In this document: one piece after another, positions 34,161-44,175 of the stretch
Layout of the letters: the number at the start of each line of letters is the position of its first letter
Position numbering within the stretch: the first letter of the stretch is position 1
From: Cryobacterium arcticum
GTDB taxonomy: Bacteria > Actinomycetota > Actinomycetes > Actinomycetales > Microbacteriaceae
DNA length: 64,000 bases
NCBI RefSeq assembly: GCF_001679725.1
Contig: NZ_CP016282.1
Coordinates: forward strand, 2,976,001-3,040,000
Direction: 5' to 3'
Position numbers and translations under genes: made by a program
Notes under the pieces: generated by a model
The model's input: the letters and a program-made list of their open reading frames with translations, nothing else
What the model was told of the DNA's origin: nothing
Database searches by the model: none

Positions 34161-35414
34161 TCAGCCGCGCAGCACGGTCATCAGGCTCGACTCCACGGTC
34201 AAGCCCGGTCCGAACGCCATGGCGCAGACCCTGTCCCCGTCGGCGGCGTTCTCCTGTTCGAGAATCGCCTTCATGACGAAGAGGATGGTGGCGCTGGACA
34301 TATTGCCGTTGGTGCGCAGGGTTTCCCGCGAGGGCACCAGCTGCGTCTCGGTGAGGCCGAGTTTGGCCTCGGTCTTGTCGAGGATGCTGCGCCCGCCCGG
34401 ATGGATCGCCCAGTGCGCGATCGCGGTACTCAACGGGGAACCCGGCGCCGCGGCCGTGAGCACCTGGCCGGGTTCGGCGGAGGAGCTGGTCGCCGCCGTG
34501 TCGTCCTGAGCCTGCGCCGTGACCGCGCCGGCCTCGGCGAGGACTCCCGCCGCCAGGGTCCGGGTGAGCGACTCGTCGCGGCCGAAGAGCGGCGCGAGCG
34601 CCGACTCGATGTGCTCGTCGATGATGTGCGGCACGTAGGAGCTGAGGATCATCTCGAACCCCTCGTCGCCGATCTTCCAGGCCATATCGCCCTCGCCGAC
34701 TGGCGTGATCACGGTTTCGAAGTGGTCGAGGTTGAGGGCGTTCTCGCCGGCGGCCGGCGGGCGGCTGCTCACGATGCCGGCGGCCGCGCCATCCGAGAAG
34801 AGGGACGAGGCCACGATGGTGTCGGGGTCGCTCGAGGTGCGCAGGTGCAGCGAGCACAGCTCGGCGCTCACCACGAGCACCACGGCGTTCGGGTCGGCCT
34901 CCACGAACTGCTTGGCCGTGCGCAGAGCCGGCATCGCCGCGTAGCAGCCCATGAAACCCAGGTGGTAACGCTGCGTCGACGGCGCCAGGCCCAGTTCGCG
35001 CACGAGCATGTAGTCAGGGCCGGGGGCGTAGAAGCCCGTGCAGGACACGGTCACGACGTGGGTGATGTCGGAGGCCTCCAGGCCCGGGCACGCGTTGATG
35101 GCCCGGCGGCCGGCCTCCACGAAGAGCTTCGTGGCCTGCTCGATGTAGAGCTCGTTGCGCACGCGGGTGCCCGGCACGAGCAGCCGTTGGGTGGCGGCGT
35201 CGAAGAACTGCGGCTCGGCCACGGTGGAATCGAGGGTGAGTTCCTCGATCACGGTATGCCGGGTGTCGATGCCCGACAGGTTGAAGGAGGCCGTGACCAA
35301 CCGCTGCGCCAACCGGCTCAGGCCCGGTTGGGCGGCGAAGATATCCCGTACCTGCTCCTGCACAAGGACGGTGGGCGGTACAACGGTCTGGAGCGCTCTC
35401 AGCGTGACGGCCAT
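34161..35414 (-). CDS. Type III polyketide synthase (chalcone/stilbene synthase family)
   Basis: Homodimeric iterative synthase using acyl-CoA starters and malonyl-CoA, 417 residues. The triad is visible: C157 in HLGFMGCYAAMPAL, H338 in HWAIHPGGRSIL and N371 in TNGNMSSATILF. FGPGLTVESSLM closes the fold. A Thr/Ser/Ala-rich insertion of about 40 residues (about 288-328) precedes the catalytic histidine strand and makes the protein longer than usual. First gene of a leftward operon with a methyltransferase and a FAD hydroxylase; an alkylresorcinol, alkylpyrone or quinone lipid is the expected product type. Confidence 0.93.
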   Translation of the reverse strand: MAVTLRALQTVVPPTVLVQEQVRDIFAAQPGLSRLAQRLVTASFNLSGIDTRHTVIEELTLDSTVAEPQFFDAATQRLLVPGTRVRNELYIEQATKLFVEAGRRAINACPGLEASDITHVVTVSCTGFYAPGPDYMLVRELGLAPSTQRYHLGFMGCYAAMPALRTAKQFVEADPNAVVLVVSAELCSLHLRTSSDPDTIVASSLFSDGAAAGIVSSRPPAAGENALNLDHFETVITPVGEGDMAWKIGDEGFEMILSSYVPHIIDEHIESALAPLFGRDESLTRTLAAGVLAEAGAVTAQAQDDTAATSSSAEPGQVLTAAAPGSPLSTAIAHWAIHPGGRSILDKTEAKLGLTETQLVPSRETLRTNGNMSSATILFVMKAILEQENAADGDRVCAMAFGPGLTVESSLMTVLRG

Positions 35415-35504
35415 GCCCCAGTGTTACACGCACTTTCGTGGGCGCACACCCCCCTGGCCCGGCGCGGCGCGAACGGATGCGCCCGCCCGGGTCCGGTCCG
35501 GCCG

Positions 35505-36341
35505 TTACGGCAGCCGGTCGAACAGCCGGGTCGCGGTGATGGCCAGGGCGAATCCCACGGCCACGATGGCGGTGACCGCGCCGAGGTAGGCCGCCGGAGC
35601 GGCTGAGGTGCCGAACGCGCCGGTCGCGCCGATCCCCACGGCCACGGCGGTGACGATCGCCGCCAACACGGCGATCCACGTCTGCAGGCGCAGGCCCACC
35701 CGCGCCGGGGTGGGGGTGCGAGCGGCGCGTTGACGGCCGCCGGCCCGGGTGAGCACGGCGCCGCCGACGCATCCCCAGAACGACACCACGAGCAGGGCGG
35801 CGATCACGTCGCTGGGCCGGTGCCACAGGCTGACCAGAGTGGAGACACCCGCCGCCACGGCGAAGGCCGCGCCGATGGTGCCCGCCAGCCACCGGGTATG
35901 CGGGCTGGCCACGAGGAACACCACGAGCGCGGAGGCGGCCGCAACCGTCGTATGCCCGGACGGGAATGAGTTGGACACGTAGCCCTCCACGCCGAGGTCC
36001 GGCCGGGTGAGGACGATGTTCTTAAGCAGCTGGGTGGTGATCACCGCGGCCATGGCGCTGCCGACGGCCACGAGCAGCGGGAACCAAGCCCTTCGCACGG
36101 CGGCGATGGCGAGGCTCACGATCGCACCGACGCCGACCATGACGGAGGGGATCAGGTCGAGCAGACTGAGGGTGACCGTGGTTCCCGTCGTGCCGTTCTC
36201 GGCCCCGTTGAACGCCAGCTGGTCGATGGCCTGCCCGGTCTCGTCACGCACGAAGAACAGGTACAGCGCGAGGAATGCGACGGCGCAGAGCACGGCGGCG
36301 CTCACGTAACGAGCAGGGGTGAGGCGGGAGGGCGAAGACAC
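35505..36341 (-). CDS. PAP2-family membrane phosphatase
   Basis: 278 residues with about six to eight membrane helices. The phosphatase signature is present as K..RP in KNIVLTRPD, PSGH in NSFPSGHT and the late HxxxD in SLWHRPSD. Relatives dephosphorylate phosphatidic acid, undecaprenyl pyrophosphate or other lipid phosphates on the outer face of the membrane. It lies 90 bp upstream of the PKS operon in the same orientation and may be co-transcribed, but a lipid-housekeeping role is equally possible. Confidence 0.85.
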   Translation of the reverse strand: MSSPSRLTPARYVSAAVLCAVAFLALYLFFVRDETGQAIDQLAFNGAENGTTGTTVTLSLLDLIPSVMVGVGAIVSLAIAAVRRAWFPLLVAVGSAMAAVITTQLLKNIVLTRPDLGVEGYVSNSFPSGHTTVAAASALVVFLVASPHTRWLAGTIGAAFAVAAGVSTLVSLWHRPSDVIAALLVVSFWGCVGGAVLTRAGGRQRAARTPTPARVGLRLQTWIAVLAAIVTAVAVGIGATGAFGTSAAPAAYLGAVTAIVAVGFALAITATRLFDRLP

Positions 36342-36423
36342 CCTCTACTGTCCCACGCGAGCATGGGTGAACCGTGAAAGCGCGGTGCACAAGTAGTGAA
36401 TGCGCCGTCGTGCCGGCCACCCC

Positions 36424-36451
36424 TTGACAGGGGATACCGGCGGCGTAGCGT
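36424..36451 (+). promoter_or_regulatory. Promoter for small gene at 36458 (leaderless)
   Basis: TTGACA (36424-36429) and TAGCGT (36446-36451) are separated by 16 bp. The predicted start site falls at or next to the ATG at 36458, so the mRNA would be leaderless. Confidence 0.6.
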
Positions 36452-36457
36452 CGGAAC

Positions 36458-36685
36458 ATGTTCAGTAAGAAGACGAAGCAGGCGCGCGCCGACGGCGCGG
36501 CCGTGCGGCGTCGGGAGCCCGATGACCCCCGCGACCGCGGCGGCTTCCCCGGGCTGGAAGGCGACTTCGAGTCGGAGCGTCGGCGCGCAGAGACCGCCAG
36601 CAACGAGCACGGCGAACCGTACGAGCACGGCGAGGGCGAGACCCCGGTGCTGCCGTCCACGACGCCCGGCCTCACCCACCCCTGA
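36458..36685 (+). CDS. Small highly charged hypothetical protein
   Basis: 75 residues, rich in Arg, Glu, Asp and Gly (FSKKTKQARADGAAVRRR and FESERRRAETASNEHG), no hydrophobic core, predicted disordered. No family recognised. A good SigA-type promoter lies immediately upstream with spacing for a leaderless message, which is the main support for coding. Confidence 0.5.
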   Translation: MFSKKTKQARADGAAVRRREPDDPRDRGGFPGLEGDFESERRRAETASNEHGEPYEHGEGETPVLPSTTPGLTHP

Positions 36686-36814
36686 CCGCTGGGCGGTGGC
36701 ATTCTCCCGGAGCGCATCCGGTGGTTTACCGTGCCCGCGGGCGCGGCTGAGACTTCGCTGAGCGCGCACGTGCACGGGTTGCGAGGCGTCCTGTCGCGAC
36801 AAATAATAGTTGTA

Positions 36815-36835
36815 GTTGAGTCGACTCGGCTCAAG
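36815..36835. promoter_or_regulatory. HspR-type HAIR operator upstream of hsp20
   Basis: GTTGAGT-N7-GCTCAAG matches the HspR inverted repeat consensus CTTGAGT-N7-ACTCAAG at 12 of 14 positions with the exact 7-bp spacer. It lies 61 bp before the Hsp20 start in an AT-richer promoter segment. Confidence 0.8.
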
Positions 36836-36896
36836 TTTGAAACCCACGGCCGGGCCACCAGGTCCGGGCCGACGTAACGAGGAAAGTGAGTTGAAC

Positions 36897-37349
36897 ATGG
36901 CCATGAATTACGATCCCTTCCGCGAACTGGATCGCGTCGCCGGTGCCCTGATGGATGTGCGCGGCCCGCGGGTGATGCCCATGGACCTGTACCGGTCCGG
37001 TGACGTGTACGTGCTGGATGCCGACATGCCCGGCATCGATCCCGGCTCGGTCGACATCGATGTGGACGGGCAGCTGCTCACCATCCGGGGCGAGCGCACC
37101 CTGGCCAGCCACGACAACGTGAAGTGGCTCACCCGGGAGCGCACCGCGGGGTCGTTCCTGCGCCAGTTGAACCTGGGGCAGGGCATCGACCTCGACAACA
37201 TCAGCGCGAAGTACGCCAACGGCGTGCTGTCGGTGACCATCCCGGTGAGCGAGGCCGCCAAGCCCCGCAAGATCGAGGTGAGCACCGAAAACACTGACCA
37301 GCAGGCGACCCTGACAGTGAAGGAAGGCGAGAAGCACCTGGGGAAGTAA
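36897..37349 (+). CDS. Hsp20/alpha-crystallin small heat-shock protein
   Basis: ATP-independent holdase of 150 residues. Short N-terminal arm (NYDPFRELDRVAGALM), an alpha-crystallin domain from DLYRSGDVYVLDADMPG through IDVDGQLLTIRGER to KYANGVLSVTIPV, and a C-terminal tail rich in Lys/Glu. The ATG at 36897 lies 10 nt after GAGGAAAG (36879-36886). An HspR-type operator precedes it and a strong terminator follows at 37377, so it is a single-gene heat-shock unit. Confidence 0.92.
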   Translation: MAMNYDPFRELDRVAGALMDVRGPRVMPMDLYRSGDVYVLDADMPGIDPGSVDIDVDGQLLTIRGERTLASHDNVKWLTRERTAGSFLRQLNLGQGIDLDNISAKYANGVLSVTIPVSEAAKPRKIEVSTENTDQQATLTVKEGEKHLGK

Positions 37350-37376
37350 GCCGCCGGATCCGCCCGGTGGACCCAT

Positions 37377-37404
37377 GGACCCGGAGGGAATTCCCTCCGG
37401 GTCC
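37377..37404 (+). terminator. Intrinsic terminator of hsp20
   Basis: A perfect 28-nt palindrome (arm GGACCCGGAGGGAA) is followed by TGTCTTTT, 28 bp after the Hsp20 stop. Confidence 0.85.
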
Positions 37405-37517
37405 TGTCTTTTCGCGTGTTGTACACGCTATGTTCATATTTCTCTGATCGACTGAATTTGTAGCATCCGCAGCGCAATCCCCGTAAAGTGCCTAAGTACC
37501 AAACGAATGGAAGCTCC

Positions 37518-38456
37518 GTGAGCATTCGAACGGCCGAATACCCCAGGCCGGATTATTTCCTTCTCCACCTCAGTGACACGCACCTGCTCGCAGACGGTAA
37601 CCGTCTGTACGGCAGCGTGGACAGTGCCGCACACGTGCAACGGTTGTTTGCGGATGTGGAGGCGTCGGGCAGCAAGCCGGACGCCATCATCATCACCGGC
37701 GACCTGGCCGACAAGGGCGAACCCCATGCCTACGCGCAACTGCGCGGCATCGTGGAGCCCGCGGCGGCACGACTCGGCGCCAAGGTGCTCTGGGTGATGG
37801 GCAACCACGACAACCGGGCGAACTTCCGCACCGAGTTGCTCGGCCAGGAGCCCAGCCTCGCGCCGATCGACCACGTCGACTACGTCGGCGGGCTGCGCAT
37901 CATCACCTTCGACACCACGGTTCCGGGCAGCCACTACGGCGAGATCTCCGAGCGACAGCTCGAGTGGCTCAGCGAACAGCTCAGCTTCCCCGCGCCGGAC
38001 GGAACCATCCTCGCCATGCACCACCCGCCCGTGCCGAGCATGCTCGACCTGTCGGTGTCGGTGGAGCTGCGCGACCAGGCCAGCCTCGCGCAGGTGCTGC
38101 GCGGCACGGATGTGCGCAGCATCCTGGCCGGGCACCTGCACTACTCCTCCACCGCGACGTTCGCCGGTATCCCCGTGTCGGTGGCCTCGGCCACCTGCTA
38201 CACGCAGGACCTCAACGTTCCCGTCGGCGGCACCCGTGGCCGCGACGGCGCCCGGGCGTTCAACCTCGTGCACGTCTACGCGGACACCGTGCTGCACTCG
38301 GTGGTGCCGCTGGGCGATTTCGAAGCGCTCGACTACATCGACCCGGCCGAAAGCGCCCGCCGGCTGGCCGCATCCGGTATCGAGATTATGCCTGCTGGGT
38401 CTCTGCCCGCGTACCGCGAGCCGCCAATGACCAGGCCGATCCCGGTTCTGCGCTGA
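37518..38456 (+). CDS. Metallophosphoesterase (CpdA-like 3',5'-cyclic nucleotide phosphodiesterase)
   Basis: 312 residues from the GTG at 37518. The calcineurin-like metal motifs appear in order: HLSDTHLL, then [24 protein letters not shown] and AGHLHYSS. This set is that of the CpdA/Rv0805 class, which hydrolyses cyclic AMP and other phosphodiesters with two metal ions. A start at 37488 (GTG) is possible but lacks a ribosome site. Its last 71 bp overlap the 3' end of the convergent Stealth gene. Confidence 0.87.
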   Translation: MSIRTAEYPRPDYFLLHLSDTHLLADGNRLYGSVDSAAHVQRLFADVEASGSKPDAIIITGDLADKGEPHAYAQLRGIVEPAAARLGAKVLWVMGNHDNRANFRTELLGQEPSLAPIDHVDYVGGLRIITFDTTVPGSHYGEISERQLEWLSEQLSFPAPDGTILAMHHPPVPSMLDLSVSVELRDQASLAQVLRGTDVRSILAGHLHYSSTATFAGIPVSVASATCYTQDLNVPVGGTRGRDGARAFNLVHVYADTVLHSVVPLGDFEALDYIDPAESARRLAASGIEIMPAGSLPAYREPPMTRPIPVLR

Positions 38457-40215
38457 CGTCGCCCGCCAACGCGGCGGAGCCACTGCCGAGGACGCTCTCG
38501 ATGAGGGTGTCCTCGCCGTGCTGCCTTTCCGCGATGACGCTTTCGCGCTCCCACGGCGCCACGATCGGGAAGTAGCGTTCGAGGAAGTCGGTGACCGCCT
38601 CGGTGCGCACCTCGTCGGAGATCTCGGGGAAGCTGCCGTCGTTGAGGCAGAACATGTCCTGGTCGCGACGCTTGAGCAGCTTGCTCATCTGGCGTAGGGC
38701 CAGCTTGAGGGTGGTCTCCACGTAGAGTGAGCGCGCCTGGGTCTGCTCCACCGCCCGGCCGGTGGCCAGGGCGTAGTAGTGGTACAGCGAGTTCGTCACC
38801 GAGATGTCGGTGGCGGAGCGGAACTGGCTGGCCATGGTGCGCCGGAAGTCCTCGGGGAACTCGGCCTCCAGCTCGAACATGACGCTCTTGCGCAGCGGCG
38901 CGGGCGTGTGCTCCAGGTGCCGGGTGGTGACCTTGCCGAACCGTTCGCGCAGCAGCGCCCGGTTGACCCGGGCGGCGTTCTCGAAGCCGCTGCGGCTCGG
39001 GTCGTTGTCGCCGAGTCCGATGCGGGTGGCCGCTTCGACGAACTTGGTGATGCCGCCGGGCGAGTAGAACAGCTCCGGGCCCACCGGGCGGCCGAAGAAC
39101 ATGTCGTCGTTGGAGTAGATGAAGTGTTCGGCGATGCCCGGGATGTGGTGCAGCTGGCTTTCGACGGCGTGCGAGTTGTGCGTGGGCAGCACGCTGGTGT
39201 CGGGGAAGAAGTCTTCGCTGTTCATGATCGTCACCCGGGGGTGGTCGACGAGCCACTCCGGGGCCGGCGAGTCGGTGGCGATGAAGATGCGGCGCACCCA
39301 GGGCGCGAACATGTAGACGCTGCGCAGGGCGTACTTGAGTTCGTCGATCTGGCGGAACCGGGCCTCGGACTCGTCGCCGGAGCCGACGACGTAGCCCTTC
39401 ATGCGTGCCGCGCGGGCCTTCTGGAAGTCGGTGGACGAACCGTCGACCCAGGAGAAGACCAGGTCGATGTCGAAGCTGATGTCGCTGACGAGGTCGTCGA
39501 ACATGTTCTGCAGGGTGCGCCAGCTGCGGCCGAACATCTCGACGGTGGTCTCGCGCGCCTCGGAGCGGGGCAGGCGCTTCCGCATCAAGACGTTCTCCAC
39601 GGGGGCGATGATCTCGTCTTCGCCGAAGGTCCAGAGCTCGAGCTGGAAGGCGGTCTCGGCGCCGTAGCGGAGCCGCCCGATGGGTTCGATGCGCGGCTGG
39701 TAGGCGCGGAAGACGTCGGACTTGCGCAGTTGCGCGAGGGCGCCATCGGCGAGCAGTCCGGCCCGGGCCTCGTCGTTGTCGAGCGGCTTGATGTAGAAGG
39801 GGGCGTCGGCGAACGCCGCGCCGAGGATCTTGCTGATCTGCTTGCGTCGCTTGCGGTTGACCGCGATGACCGGGCGGTCGTGGTCGCCGCGCACGAGCAG
39901 GTACTCGATGCCGGCGGCGTCGAGGGCGGCGCTCAGGGCGAGCAGGTCGATGACCATGGACTCGTGCGGGGTGAAGTGCCCGTTGATGAGGGCGATTTCG
40001 CCCTTTCGTACGACGACGTCGTCGCGGTCGAAGCGGCGGGTGCGCTCGTCGAGCGAGAGCAGTACGGGTTCGGGTTCGTTGCTCAGGGAGAGGATGGGCA
40101 TGGACGCGGTGTCCGGAGCCGGTTCCTCGAAGGATGCCGGCTGGGCCTCGGAGAAGCCGCTGCCTGAGGCGCTGCGAGCGTGTCGTGCGGAGTCGGTGCG
40201 GTCAAAGCGAGCCAT
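38386..40215 (-). CDS. Stealth-family sugar-phosphate transferase
   Basis: Glycosyl-1-phosphate (hexose-phosphate) transferase of capsule/wall polymer synthesis, 609 residues. Stealth conserved regions: CR1 [14 protein letters not shown]2 [27 protein letters not shown]3 [28 protein letters not shown], and a CR4-like [20 protein letters not shown] near the end. A long N-terminal region (about 1-250) precedes them. AGGAGG supports the ATG at 40215. Relatives include GlcNAc-1-phosphotransferases. It stands alone, without other capsule genes. The C-terminal 23 codons overlap the phosphodiesterase gene on the other strand. Confidence 0.87.
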   Translation of the reverse strand: MARFDRTDSARHARSASGSGFSEAQPASFEEPAPDTASMPILSLSNEPEPVLLSLDERTRRFDRDDVVVRKGEIALINGHFTPHESMVIDLLALSAALDAAGIEYLLVRGDHDRPVIAVNRKRRKQISKILGAAFADAPFYIKPLDNDEARAGLLADGALAQLRKSDVFRAYQPRIEPIGRLRYGAETAFQLELWTFGEDEIIAPVENVLMRKRLPRSEARETTVEMFGRSWRTLQNMFDDLVSDISFDIDLVFSWVDGSSTDFQKARAARMKGYVVGSGDESEARFRQIDELKYALRSVYMFAPWVRRIFIATDSPAPEWLVDHPRVTIMNSEDFFPDTSVLPTHNSHAVESQLHHIPGIAEHFIYSNDDMFFGRPVGPELFYSPGGITKFVEAATRIGLGDNDPSRSGFENAARVNRALLRERFGKVTTRHLEHTPAPLRKSVMFELEAEFPEDFRRTMASQFRSATDISVTNSLYHYYALATGRAVEQTQARSLYVETTLKLALRQMSKLLKRRDQDMFCLNDGSFPEISDEVRTEAVTDFLERYFPIVAPWERESVIAERQHGEDTLIESVLGSGSAALAGDVSAEPGSAWSLAARGTRAETQQA

Positions 40216-40348
40216 GGTCCTCCTTGGAGCAATAGCGTGGAACGGGCAAGGGGTGCAGTCGGGCTGCGATTCAGATGCGGTGATTCGTAACAGGTCGTCG
40301 AGAGGGATCCGTTGGGCGGGCATCCATGCGCCAGGCCCCGGAATGTGC

Positions 40349-40365
40349 GCCCGGGTTTCCCGGGC
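40349..40365. terminator. Short GC hairpin
   Basis: GCCCGGG-TTT-CCCGGGC is a perfect 7-bp stem in the 281-bp gap between the DUF255 gene and the Stealth gene. It may terminate the former; no T-run follows. Confidence 0.4.
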
Positions 40366-40496
40366 ATCCCCCGCACCGCACCAGGCCGGGCATCGAGCCC
40401 GCCGGAAACAGTGTCGTAAGACCTAGTGTACGTCCTGCTCGCCGTCCCCTCGCGACCCGCGCCGGACCGGGGCTGCGGGCGGCCCGACGAGGCCGG

Positions 40497-42347
40497 TCAG
40501 ACCAGGTCTGCGGCCTCCGTGACAGGCAGCCGGCAAACGAATTCCCGGCACTGGTAGGCGGTGGGCACGCCGTCGCGGATGCCGCGATCGGCGAACAGCT
40601 CGAACCCGGCCGCCGCCCAGTCGCGCCCCTGCTTCTCGGTGACCACGGCCACGAGGCCGCTCCGGCGCCGGGCCGCGTCGACCAGGTCGCCGCGCGAGGT
40701 GGCGCCGGCCGCCGTGCTGTCCGGGGTCACCACCACGAGCTGCCGCACGGACGAGGTGAGCGCGTTGACCAGGCGCAGGGCGGCACCGAACGCGAGCGGG
40801 TTGAGACTGCCCGCCCCCACCAGGCGCACCATGGCCGCGGTGGCCGCCTGGTGATACCGGGCCGCCCCGGTGAGCAGGTACAGCCGCCAGGCCGCGGCCG
40901 CGATGGCGCTGAGCCCGGACGGGTAGGCGCCCTCGGAGGGGTCGGTCGCCAGGTCGAGGCCGTGGCCGGTGAGCACCGGGTCGGCGCCCTCCGGCGCGAC
41001 GAAGACCACCGACGTGCGGTCGGGCAGGGTGCGGTCAACCAGTTCGCGCGCCGCGACCGCGTAGCTCACCTCGCCGGTGGCCGTCGCGAGGTCGAGCAGA
41101 CCGGCCGCGAGCATCCCGTAGTCCTCGAGCGTGGCCACGGCGCTCGAGAGTCGGCCGTCGATGGATGCGCGCACCAGCGCGCCGTCCTCCCGCCGGTGCA
41201 GTTGCAGCAGCCGGTCCGCCGCCCGGCGGGCGAGGGTGAGAGCGGTGTCGTCGTCGAAGGCCGCCCCGGCGAGCGCGAGCGCACCGATCGCGAGGCCGTT
41301 CCAGCCGGTGAGCATCTTGGTGTCGAGGGCCGGCGGCACCTGCTCGTGCCGGCTGTCCTCGTCGAGCGCGTAGTAGCCGCCCTCCACGCGCACGCCGTCC
41401 ACGGTGCTCTCCGAGTCCTGTGCGCTGGCGAAACCGCCGTCGGGCAGTTGCAGCACCTCGCCGAGGAACCGCACCAGTCCCTCGCTCACCAGCCGGGCCC
41501 ACGCTTCGCCGGTGTGCATCCAGGCCCGGGTGTACAGCTCGAGCAGCTGGGCGTTGTCGTAGAGCATCCGTTCGTAGTGCGGCTCGCTCCAGTCCCGGTT
41601 GACGGCGTAGCGGAAGAACCCGCCTTCGACGGAGTCGCGGAGGGGGGTGGCGCCCAGCCGCTTGAGGGTGCGCAGGGCAAGGTCGCGCCCGTCGGCGCGG
41701 TCCAGCAGCAGCGCCAGGGTGGGTGAGGCCGGAAACTTGGGGGCACCGCCGAAGCCGCCGTAGACCGGGTCCTCGGCGGTGGCGAGCAGGTCGACGCTCT
41801 CGGCGAGCCGGTCCTGGCCGGGCAGCTCTCCGACGCCCGGGTCGGGCGCGGCCTGGGCGAGGGCCTCGGTGAGTCCGGCGGCGCTTTCTTCCACGGCGTC
41901 GCGGCGGGTGGTCCAGGCATCCGTCACGGCGGCGAGCACCTCGCGAAAGGCCGGGTGCCCGGGCATCGGCGCGGGCGGTGAATAGGTGCCGGCGTAGAAC
42001 GGCCGGCCGGCCGGGGTGACGAACACGTTCAACGGCCAACCGAGGTTCTGGGTGAAGGCTCCGGCGGCCGCGAGGTAGCTGGCGTCCACGTCGGGGTGCT
42101 CCTCGCGGTCCACCTTGATGCTCACGAAGTTCTCGTTGAGGTAGGCGGCGATCGCAGGATCGCTGAAGCTCTCGCGGGCCATGACGTGGCACCAGTGGCA
42201 GGTGGAGTAGCCGATGCTCACGAGCACGGGCACATCGCGGGCCCGGGCCTCGTCGAACGCGGCCGCGCTCCAGGGTTGCCAGTCCACCGGGTTCTCGGCG
42301 TGTGAACGAAGATATGGGCTGATGGCGTCGGCGAGGCGGTTCGTCAT
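40497..42347 (-). CDS. DUF255 thioredoxin-fold/six-hairpin protein (YyaL/SPATA20 family)
   Basis: 616 residues. An N-terminal thioredoxin-like domain starts [24 protein letters not shown] and carries the CxxC motif in [14 protein letters not shown]. An (alpha/alpha)6-barrel-like domain with repeated [15 protein letters not shown] and [19 protein letters not shown] helices follows. Members are widespread; function is unclear (a redox-linked or epimerase-like role has been proposed from the fold). The ATG at 42347 has GGAGGC directly upstream. No operon partner. Confidence 0.88.
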   Translation of the reverse strand: MTNRLADAISPYLRSHAENPVDWQPWSAAAFDEARARDVPVLVSIGYSTCHWCHVMARESFSDPAIAAYLNENFVSIKVDREEHPDVDASYLAAAGAFTQNLGWPLNVFVTPAGRPFYAGTYSPPAPMPGHPAFREVLAAVTDAWTTRRDAVEESAAGLTEALAQAAPDPGVGELPGQDRLAESVDLLATAEDPVYGGFGGAPKFPASPTLALLLDRADGRDLALRTLKRLGATPLRDSVEGGFFRYAVNRDWSEPHYERMLYDNAQLLELYTRAWMHTGEAWARLVSEGLVRFLGEVLQLPDGGFASAQDSESTVDGVRVEGGYYALDEDSRHEQVPPALDTKMLTGWNGLAIGALALAGAAFDDDTALTLARRAADRLLQLHRREDGALVRASIDGRLSSAVATLEDYGMLAAGLLDLATATGEVSYAVAARELVDRTLPDRTSVVFVAPEGADPVLTGHGLDLATDPSEGAYPSGLSAIAAAAWRLYLLTGAARYHQAATAAMVRLVGAGSLNPLAFGAALRLVNALTSSVRQLVVVTPDSTAAGATSRGDLVDAARRRSGLVAVVTEKQGRDWAAAGFELFADRGIRDGVPTAYQCREFVCRLPVTEAADLV

Positions 42348-42685
42348 GCCTCCATTGTGACTCCGCTGCCTCCGCGCCCGCTGGTCGTGCCGCTGGTCGT
42401 GGCGTGGTTCGTGGCTCTGTCCGCGGGTGCCGCCCACCCGCGAGTTGCCGCATATCGCCCCTTCGCGGCGCCCGAAGGGGCACTGCGCCGCAAGCGGATG
42501 CTGCGTGCGCGCGGATTCGCGCCCCGGAAGCGGGCCGCAGAAGAGGCTTGCCGCGCCGGATTGCTGCTGTGAGACTTGGAGGGAGGGAGGGGCGCGATGG
42601 AGATCTGGGCACGGGTTCCGGGCAGCGACACGAATTCCCGTGCGCACTCGCGGCGTGGCGGCGCTGACCGGATCGAGTGCCGTCC
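42348..42685. other. Divergent intergenic region with small hairpins
   Basis: This 338-bp region lies between the DUF255 gene and the J-domain gene and should contain both promoters. A 9-bp stem (GCCCCTTCG, 42457-42465, with 42473-42481) around a 7-nt loop and a smaller CGCGGGTG...CACCCGCG fold are visible. No repeat or RNA family recognised. Confidence 0.45.
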
Positions 42686-43396
42686 ATGATGACCCTCGCC
42701 GAAGCCGCGGCGCTACTCGAGGTCGCGGTCGATGCGCATCCCGAGCAGGTGGAACGCGCCTACCGCTTCCAAGCGCAGCGGTCGCACCCGGATCGGATGA
42801 CCTCGGCCAGCCCGGCGGAGTTGGCCGCAGCCGCCGCCCGGTTCGACAGGTTCACCCAGGCACGCGCGCTGCTGCGCGAGGCCGACGCCGAGCGGATGCG
42901 CCCCTCCCCCGCCGACGCACAGCCGCGGCAGCCCGCGGCCTCGGGCGCATCCGCTGCACCGGGCCGAAACTCGGCCGACAGCTCCGCTTGGGCGGATCCG
43001 AACTGGGCGGCCGACGAGCCTTACGAACCTGCGCTGCCCGCCGGGCCGTGGCTGTTCTGGGTGTGGACGGGCCTGTTCGGGCTTGCGGCCGCGATCTCGT
43101 ACCTGGGCGGGCCGCTGCCGCAATCAGCGGCCGACCTCTGGCTGCGGGTGGTGCCGCTCGGCCTGGCCAGCGTGGCCTTCGCTCGCACCGGCCGGCCGGT
43201 GTTCCTCGTGGGAGTCCTGGTGTTCGGGGCCGCGACGGCGGTGCTCACGGTGCTGTTCGCGTCGTTCGGTCCGCTCGTGACGCTGCAGCTGCTCATCGCG
43301 CCCGTGCTGGGGCTCGTGGCCCTCGGCCGGCCCAAGCAGCTGCGCCGCCGTCTCGGCCCGGTCTCGCCGGCTCCCCCGCCGCGTCCGGTCGGCTGA
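42686..43396 (+). CDS. J-domain membrane protein
   Basis: About 236 residues. The N-terminal region [25 protein letters not shown], then HPDR (the DnaJ HPD motif) and FTQARALL form a J-domain (about residues 3-65). A Pro/Ser-rich linker and four hydrophobic segments ([19 protein letters not shown] onward) follow. It would recruit an Hsp70 to the membrane. Start is ATG 42686 or 42689; a GTG at 42677 is also possible. Confidence 0.75.
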   Translation: MMTLAEAAALLEVAVDAHPEQVERAYRFQAQRSHPDRMTSASPAELAAAAARFDRFTQARALLREADAERMRPSPADAQPRQPAASGASAAPGRNSADSSAWADPNWAADEPYEPALPAGPWLFWVWTGLFGLAAAISYLGGPLPQSAADLWLRVVPLGLASVAFARTGRPVFLVGVLVFGAATAVLTVLFASFGPLVTLQLLIAPVLGLVALGRPKQLRRRLGPVSPAPPPRPVG

Positions 43397-43426
43397 GCGG
43401 CTGGGGCCTGCGTGAGACCGCCGTGG

Positions 43427-44095
43427 TCAGAGCGGCGCGACCTCGAGAAGCATTTGCCGGCGGCGTTGCACCCGGGTCCAGATCACGAAACCGGTGATGG
43501 TGAACGCGCCGTAGAACAGGTAGAGCACGGCCGAGGCGTAGTAGCCGGCGCTGATCAGCAGCGGCACCCCCACGATGTCGACCGCCACCCAGATCAGCCA
43601 GAATTCGGTCCAGCCACGGGCCATGCCGTAGGTGGCCAGCAGCGACCCGGTGAAGATCCAGGCATCCGCCCAGACGGGTTCGAACGACCCGAGGGCCCGG
43701 AAGATCGGCGTGAGCACGAGGGTGCCGGCGACCAGGCCCAGACCCAGGCCGATGCGCGCCCGGGCGCCGGCCCAGTGCGGCGCGACGGCGGCCGTGCCGG
43801 TGGAACGGCTGCGCGACCACTGCACCCAGCCGTAGACCGATACCACGATGAACATGACCTGCCGGCCGGCCTGGCCGAGCAGGTTCACCGGGTTGGGCGT
43901 GCCGAACACCGCGCCGAGGAACACCGTGAAGAGCAACGCGTTACCGACGATGCCCACGGGCCAGGCCCAGAGCTTGCGGCGCATGCCGCCGACGGCGCTG
44001 GCAATGCCGAAGACATTGCCGATGATCTCCCGCCAGAGGATGGTCTGGGTGCCGATCTGCAGTTGGGCGTCGAACAGCCAGGTGATCAGGGACAC
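43427..44095 (-). CDS. pnuC: Nicotinamide riboside transporter PnuC
   Basis: Seven-helix facilitator for nicotinamide riboside, 222 residues. It starts WLFDAQLQIGTQTILWREIIGNVFGIASAVGGMRRK and includes AWPVGIVGNALLF, RQVMFIVVSVYGWVQW and WTEFWLIWVAVDIVGVPLL, the Trp/Asn-rich motifs of PnuC. Substrate is trapped inside by an NR kinase encoded elsewhere. A flavin-reductase gene lies upstream with an 80-bp gap; both are minus strand, so co-transcription is possible. Confidence 0.9.
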   Translation of the reverse strand: MSLITWLFDAQLQIGTQTILWREIIGNVFGIASAVGGMRRKLWAWPVGIVGNALLFTVFLGAVFGTPNPVNLLGQAGRQVMFIVVSVYGWVQWSRSRSTGTAAVAPHWAGARARIGLGLGLVAGTLVLTPIFRALGSFEPVWADAWIFTGSLLATYGMARGWTEFWLIWVAVDIVGVPLLISAGYYASAVLYLFYGAFTITGFVIWTRVQRRRQMLLEVAPL

Positions 44096-44175
44096 AACAT
44101 ACTTCTCTCCCGGATGGCTGGCATCCGTGCACGTCCCAATGTAAGGCGCGGAGGCGGGCGCCTATTCCCCGGGCG

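Noticed and set aside
40497..42347. Thioredoxin gene suggested by CHWC motif
   Set aside because: The protein is 616 residues with a six-hairpin-like domain; it belongs to the DUF255/YyaL family rather than being a thioredoxin.
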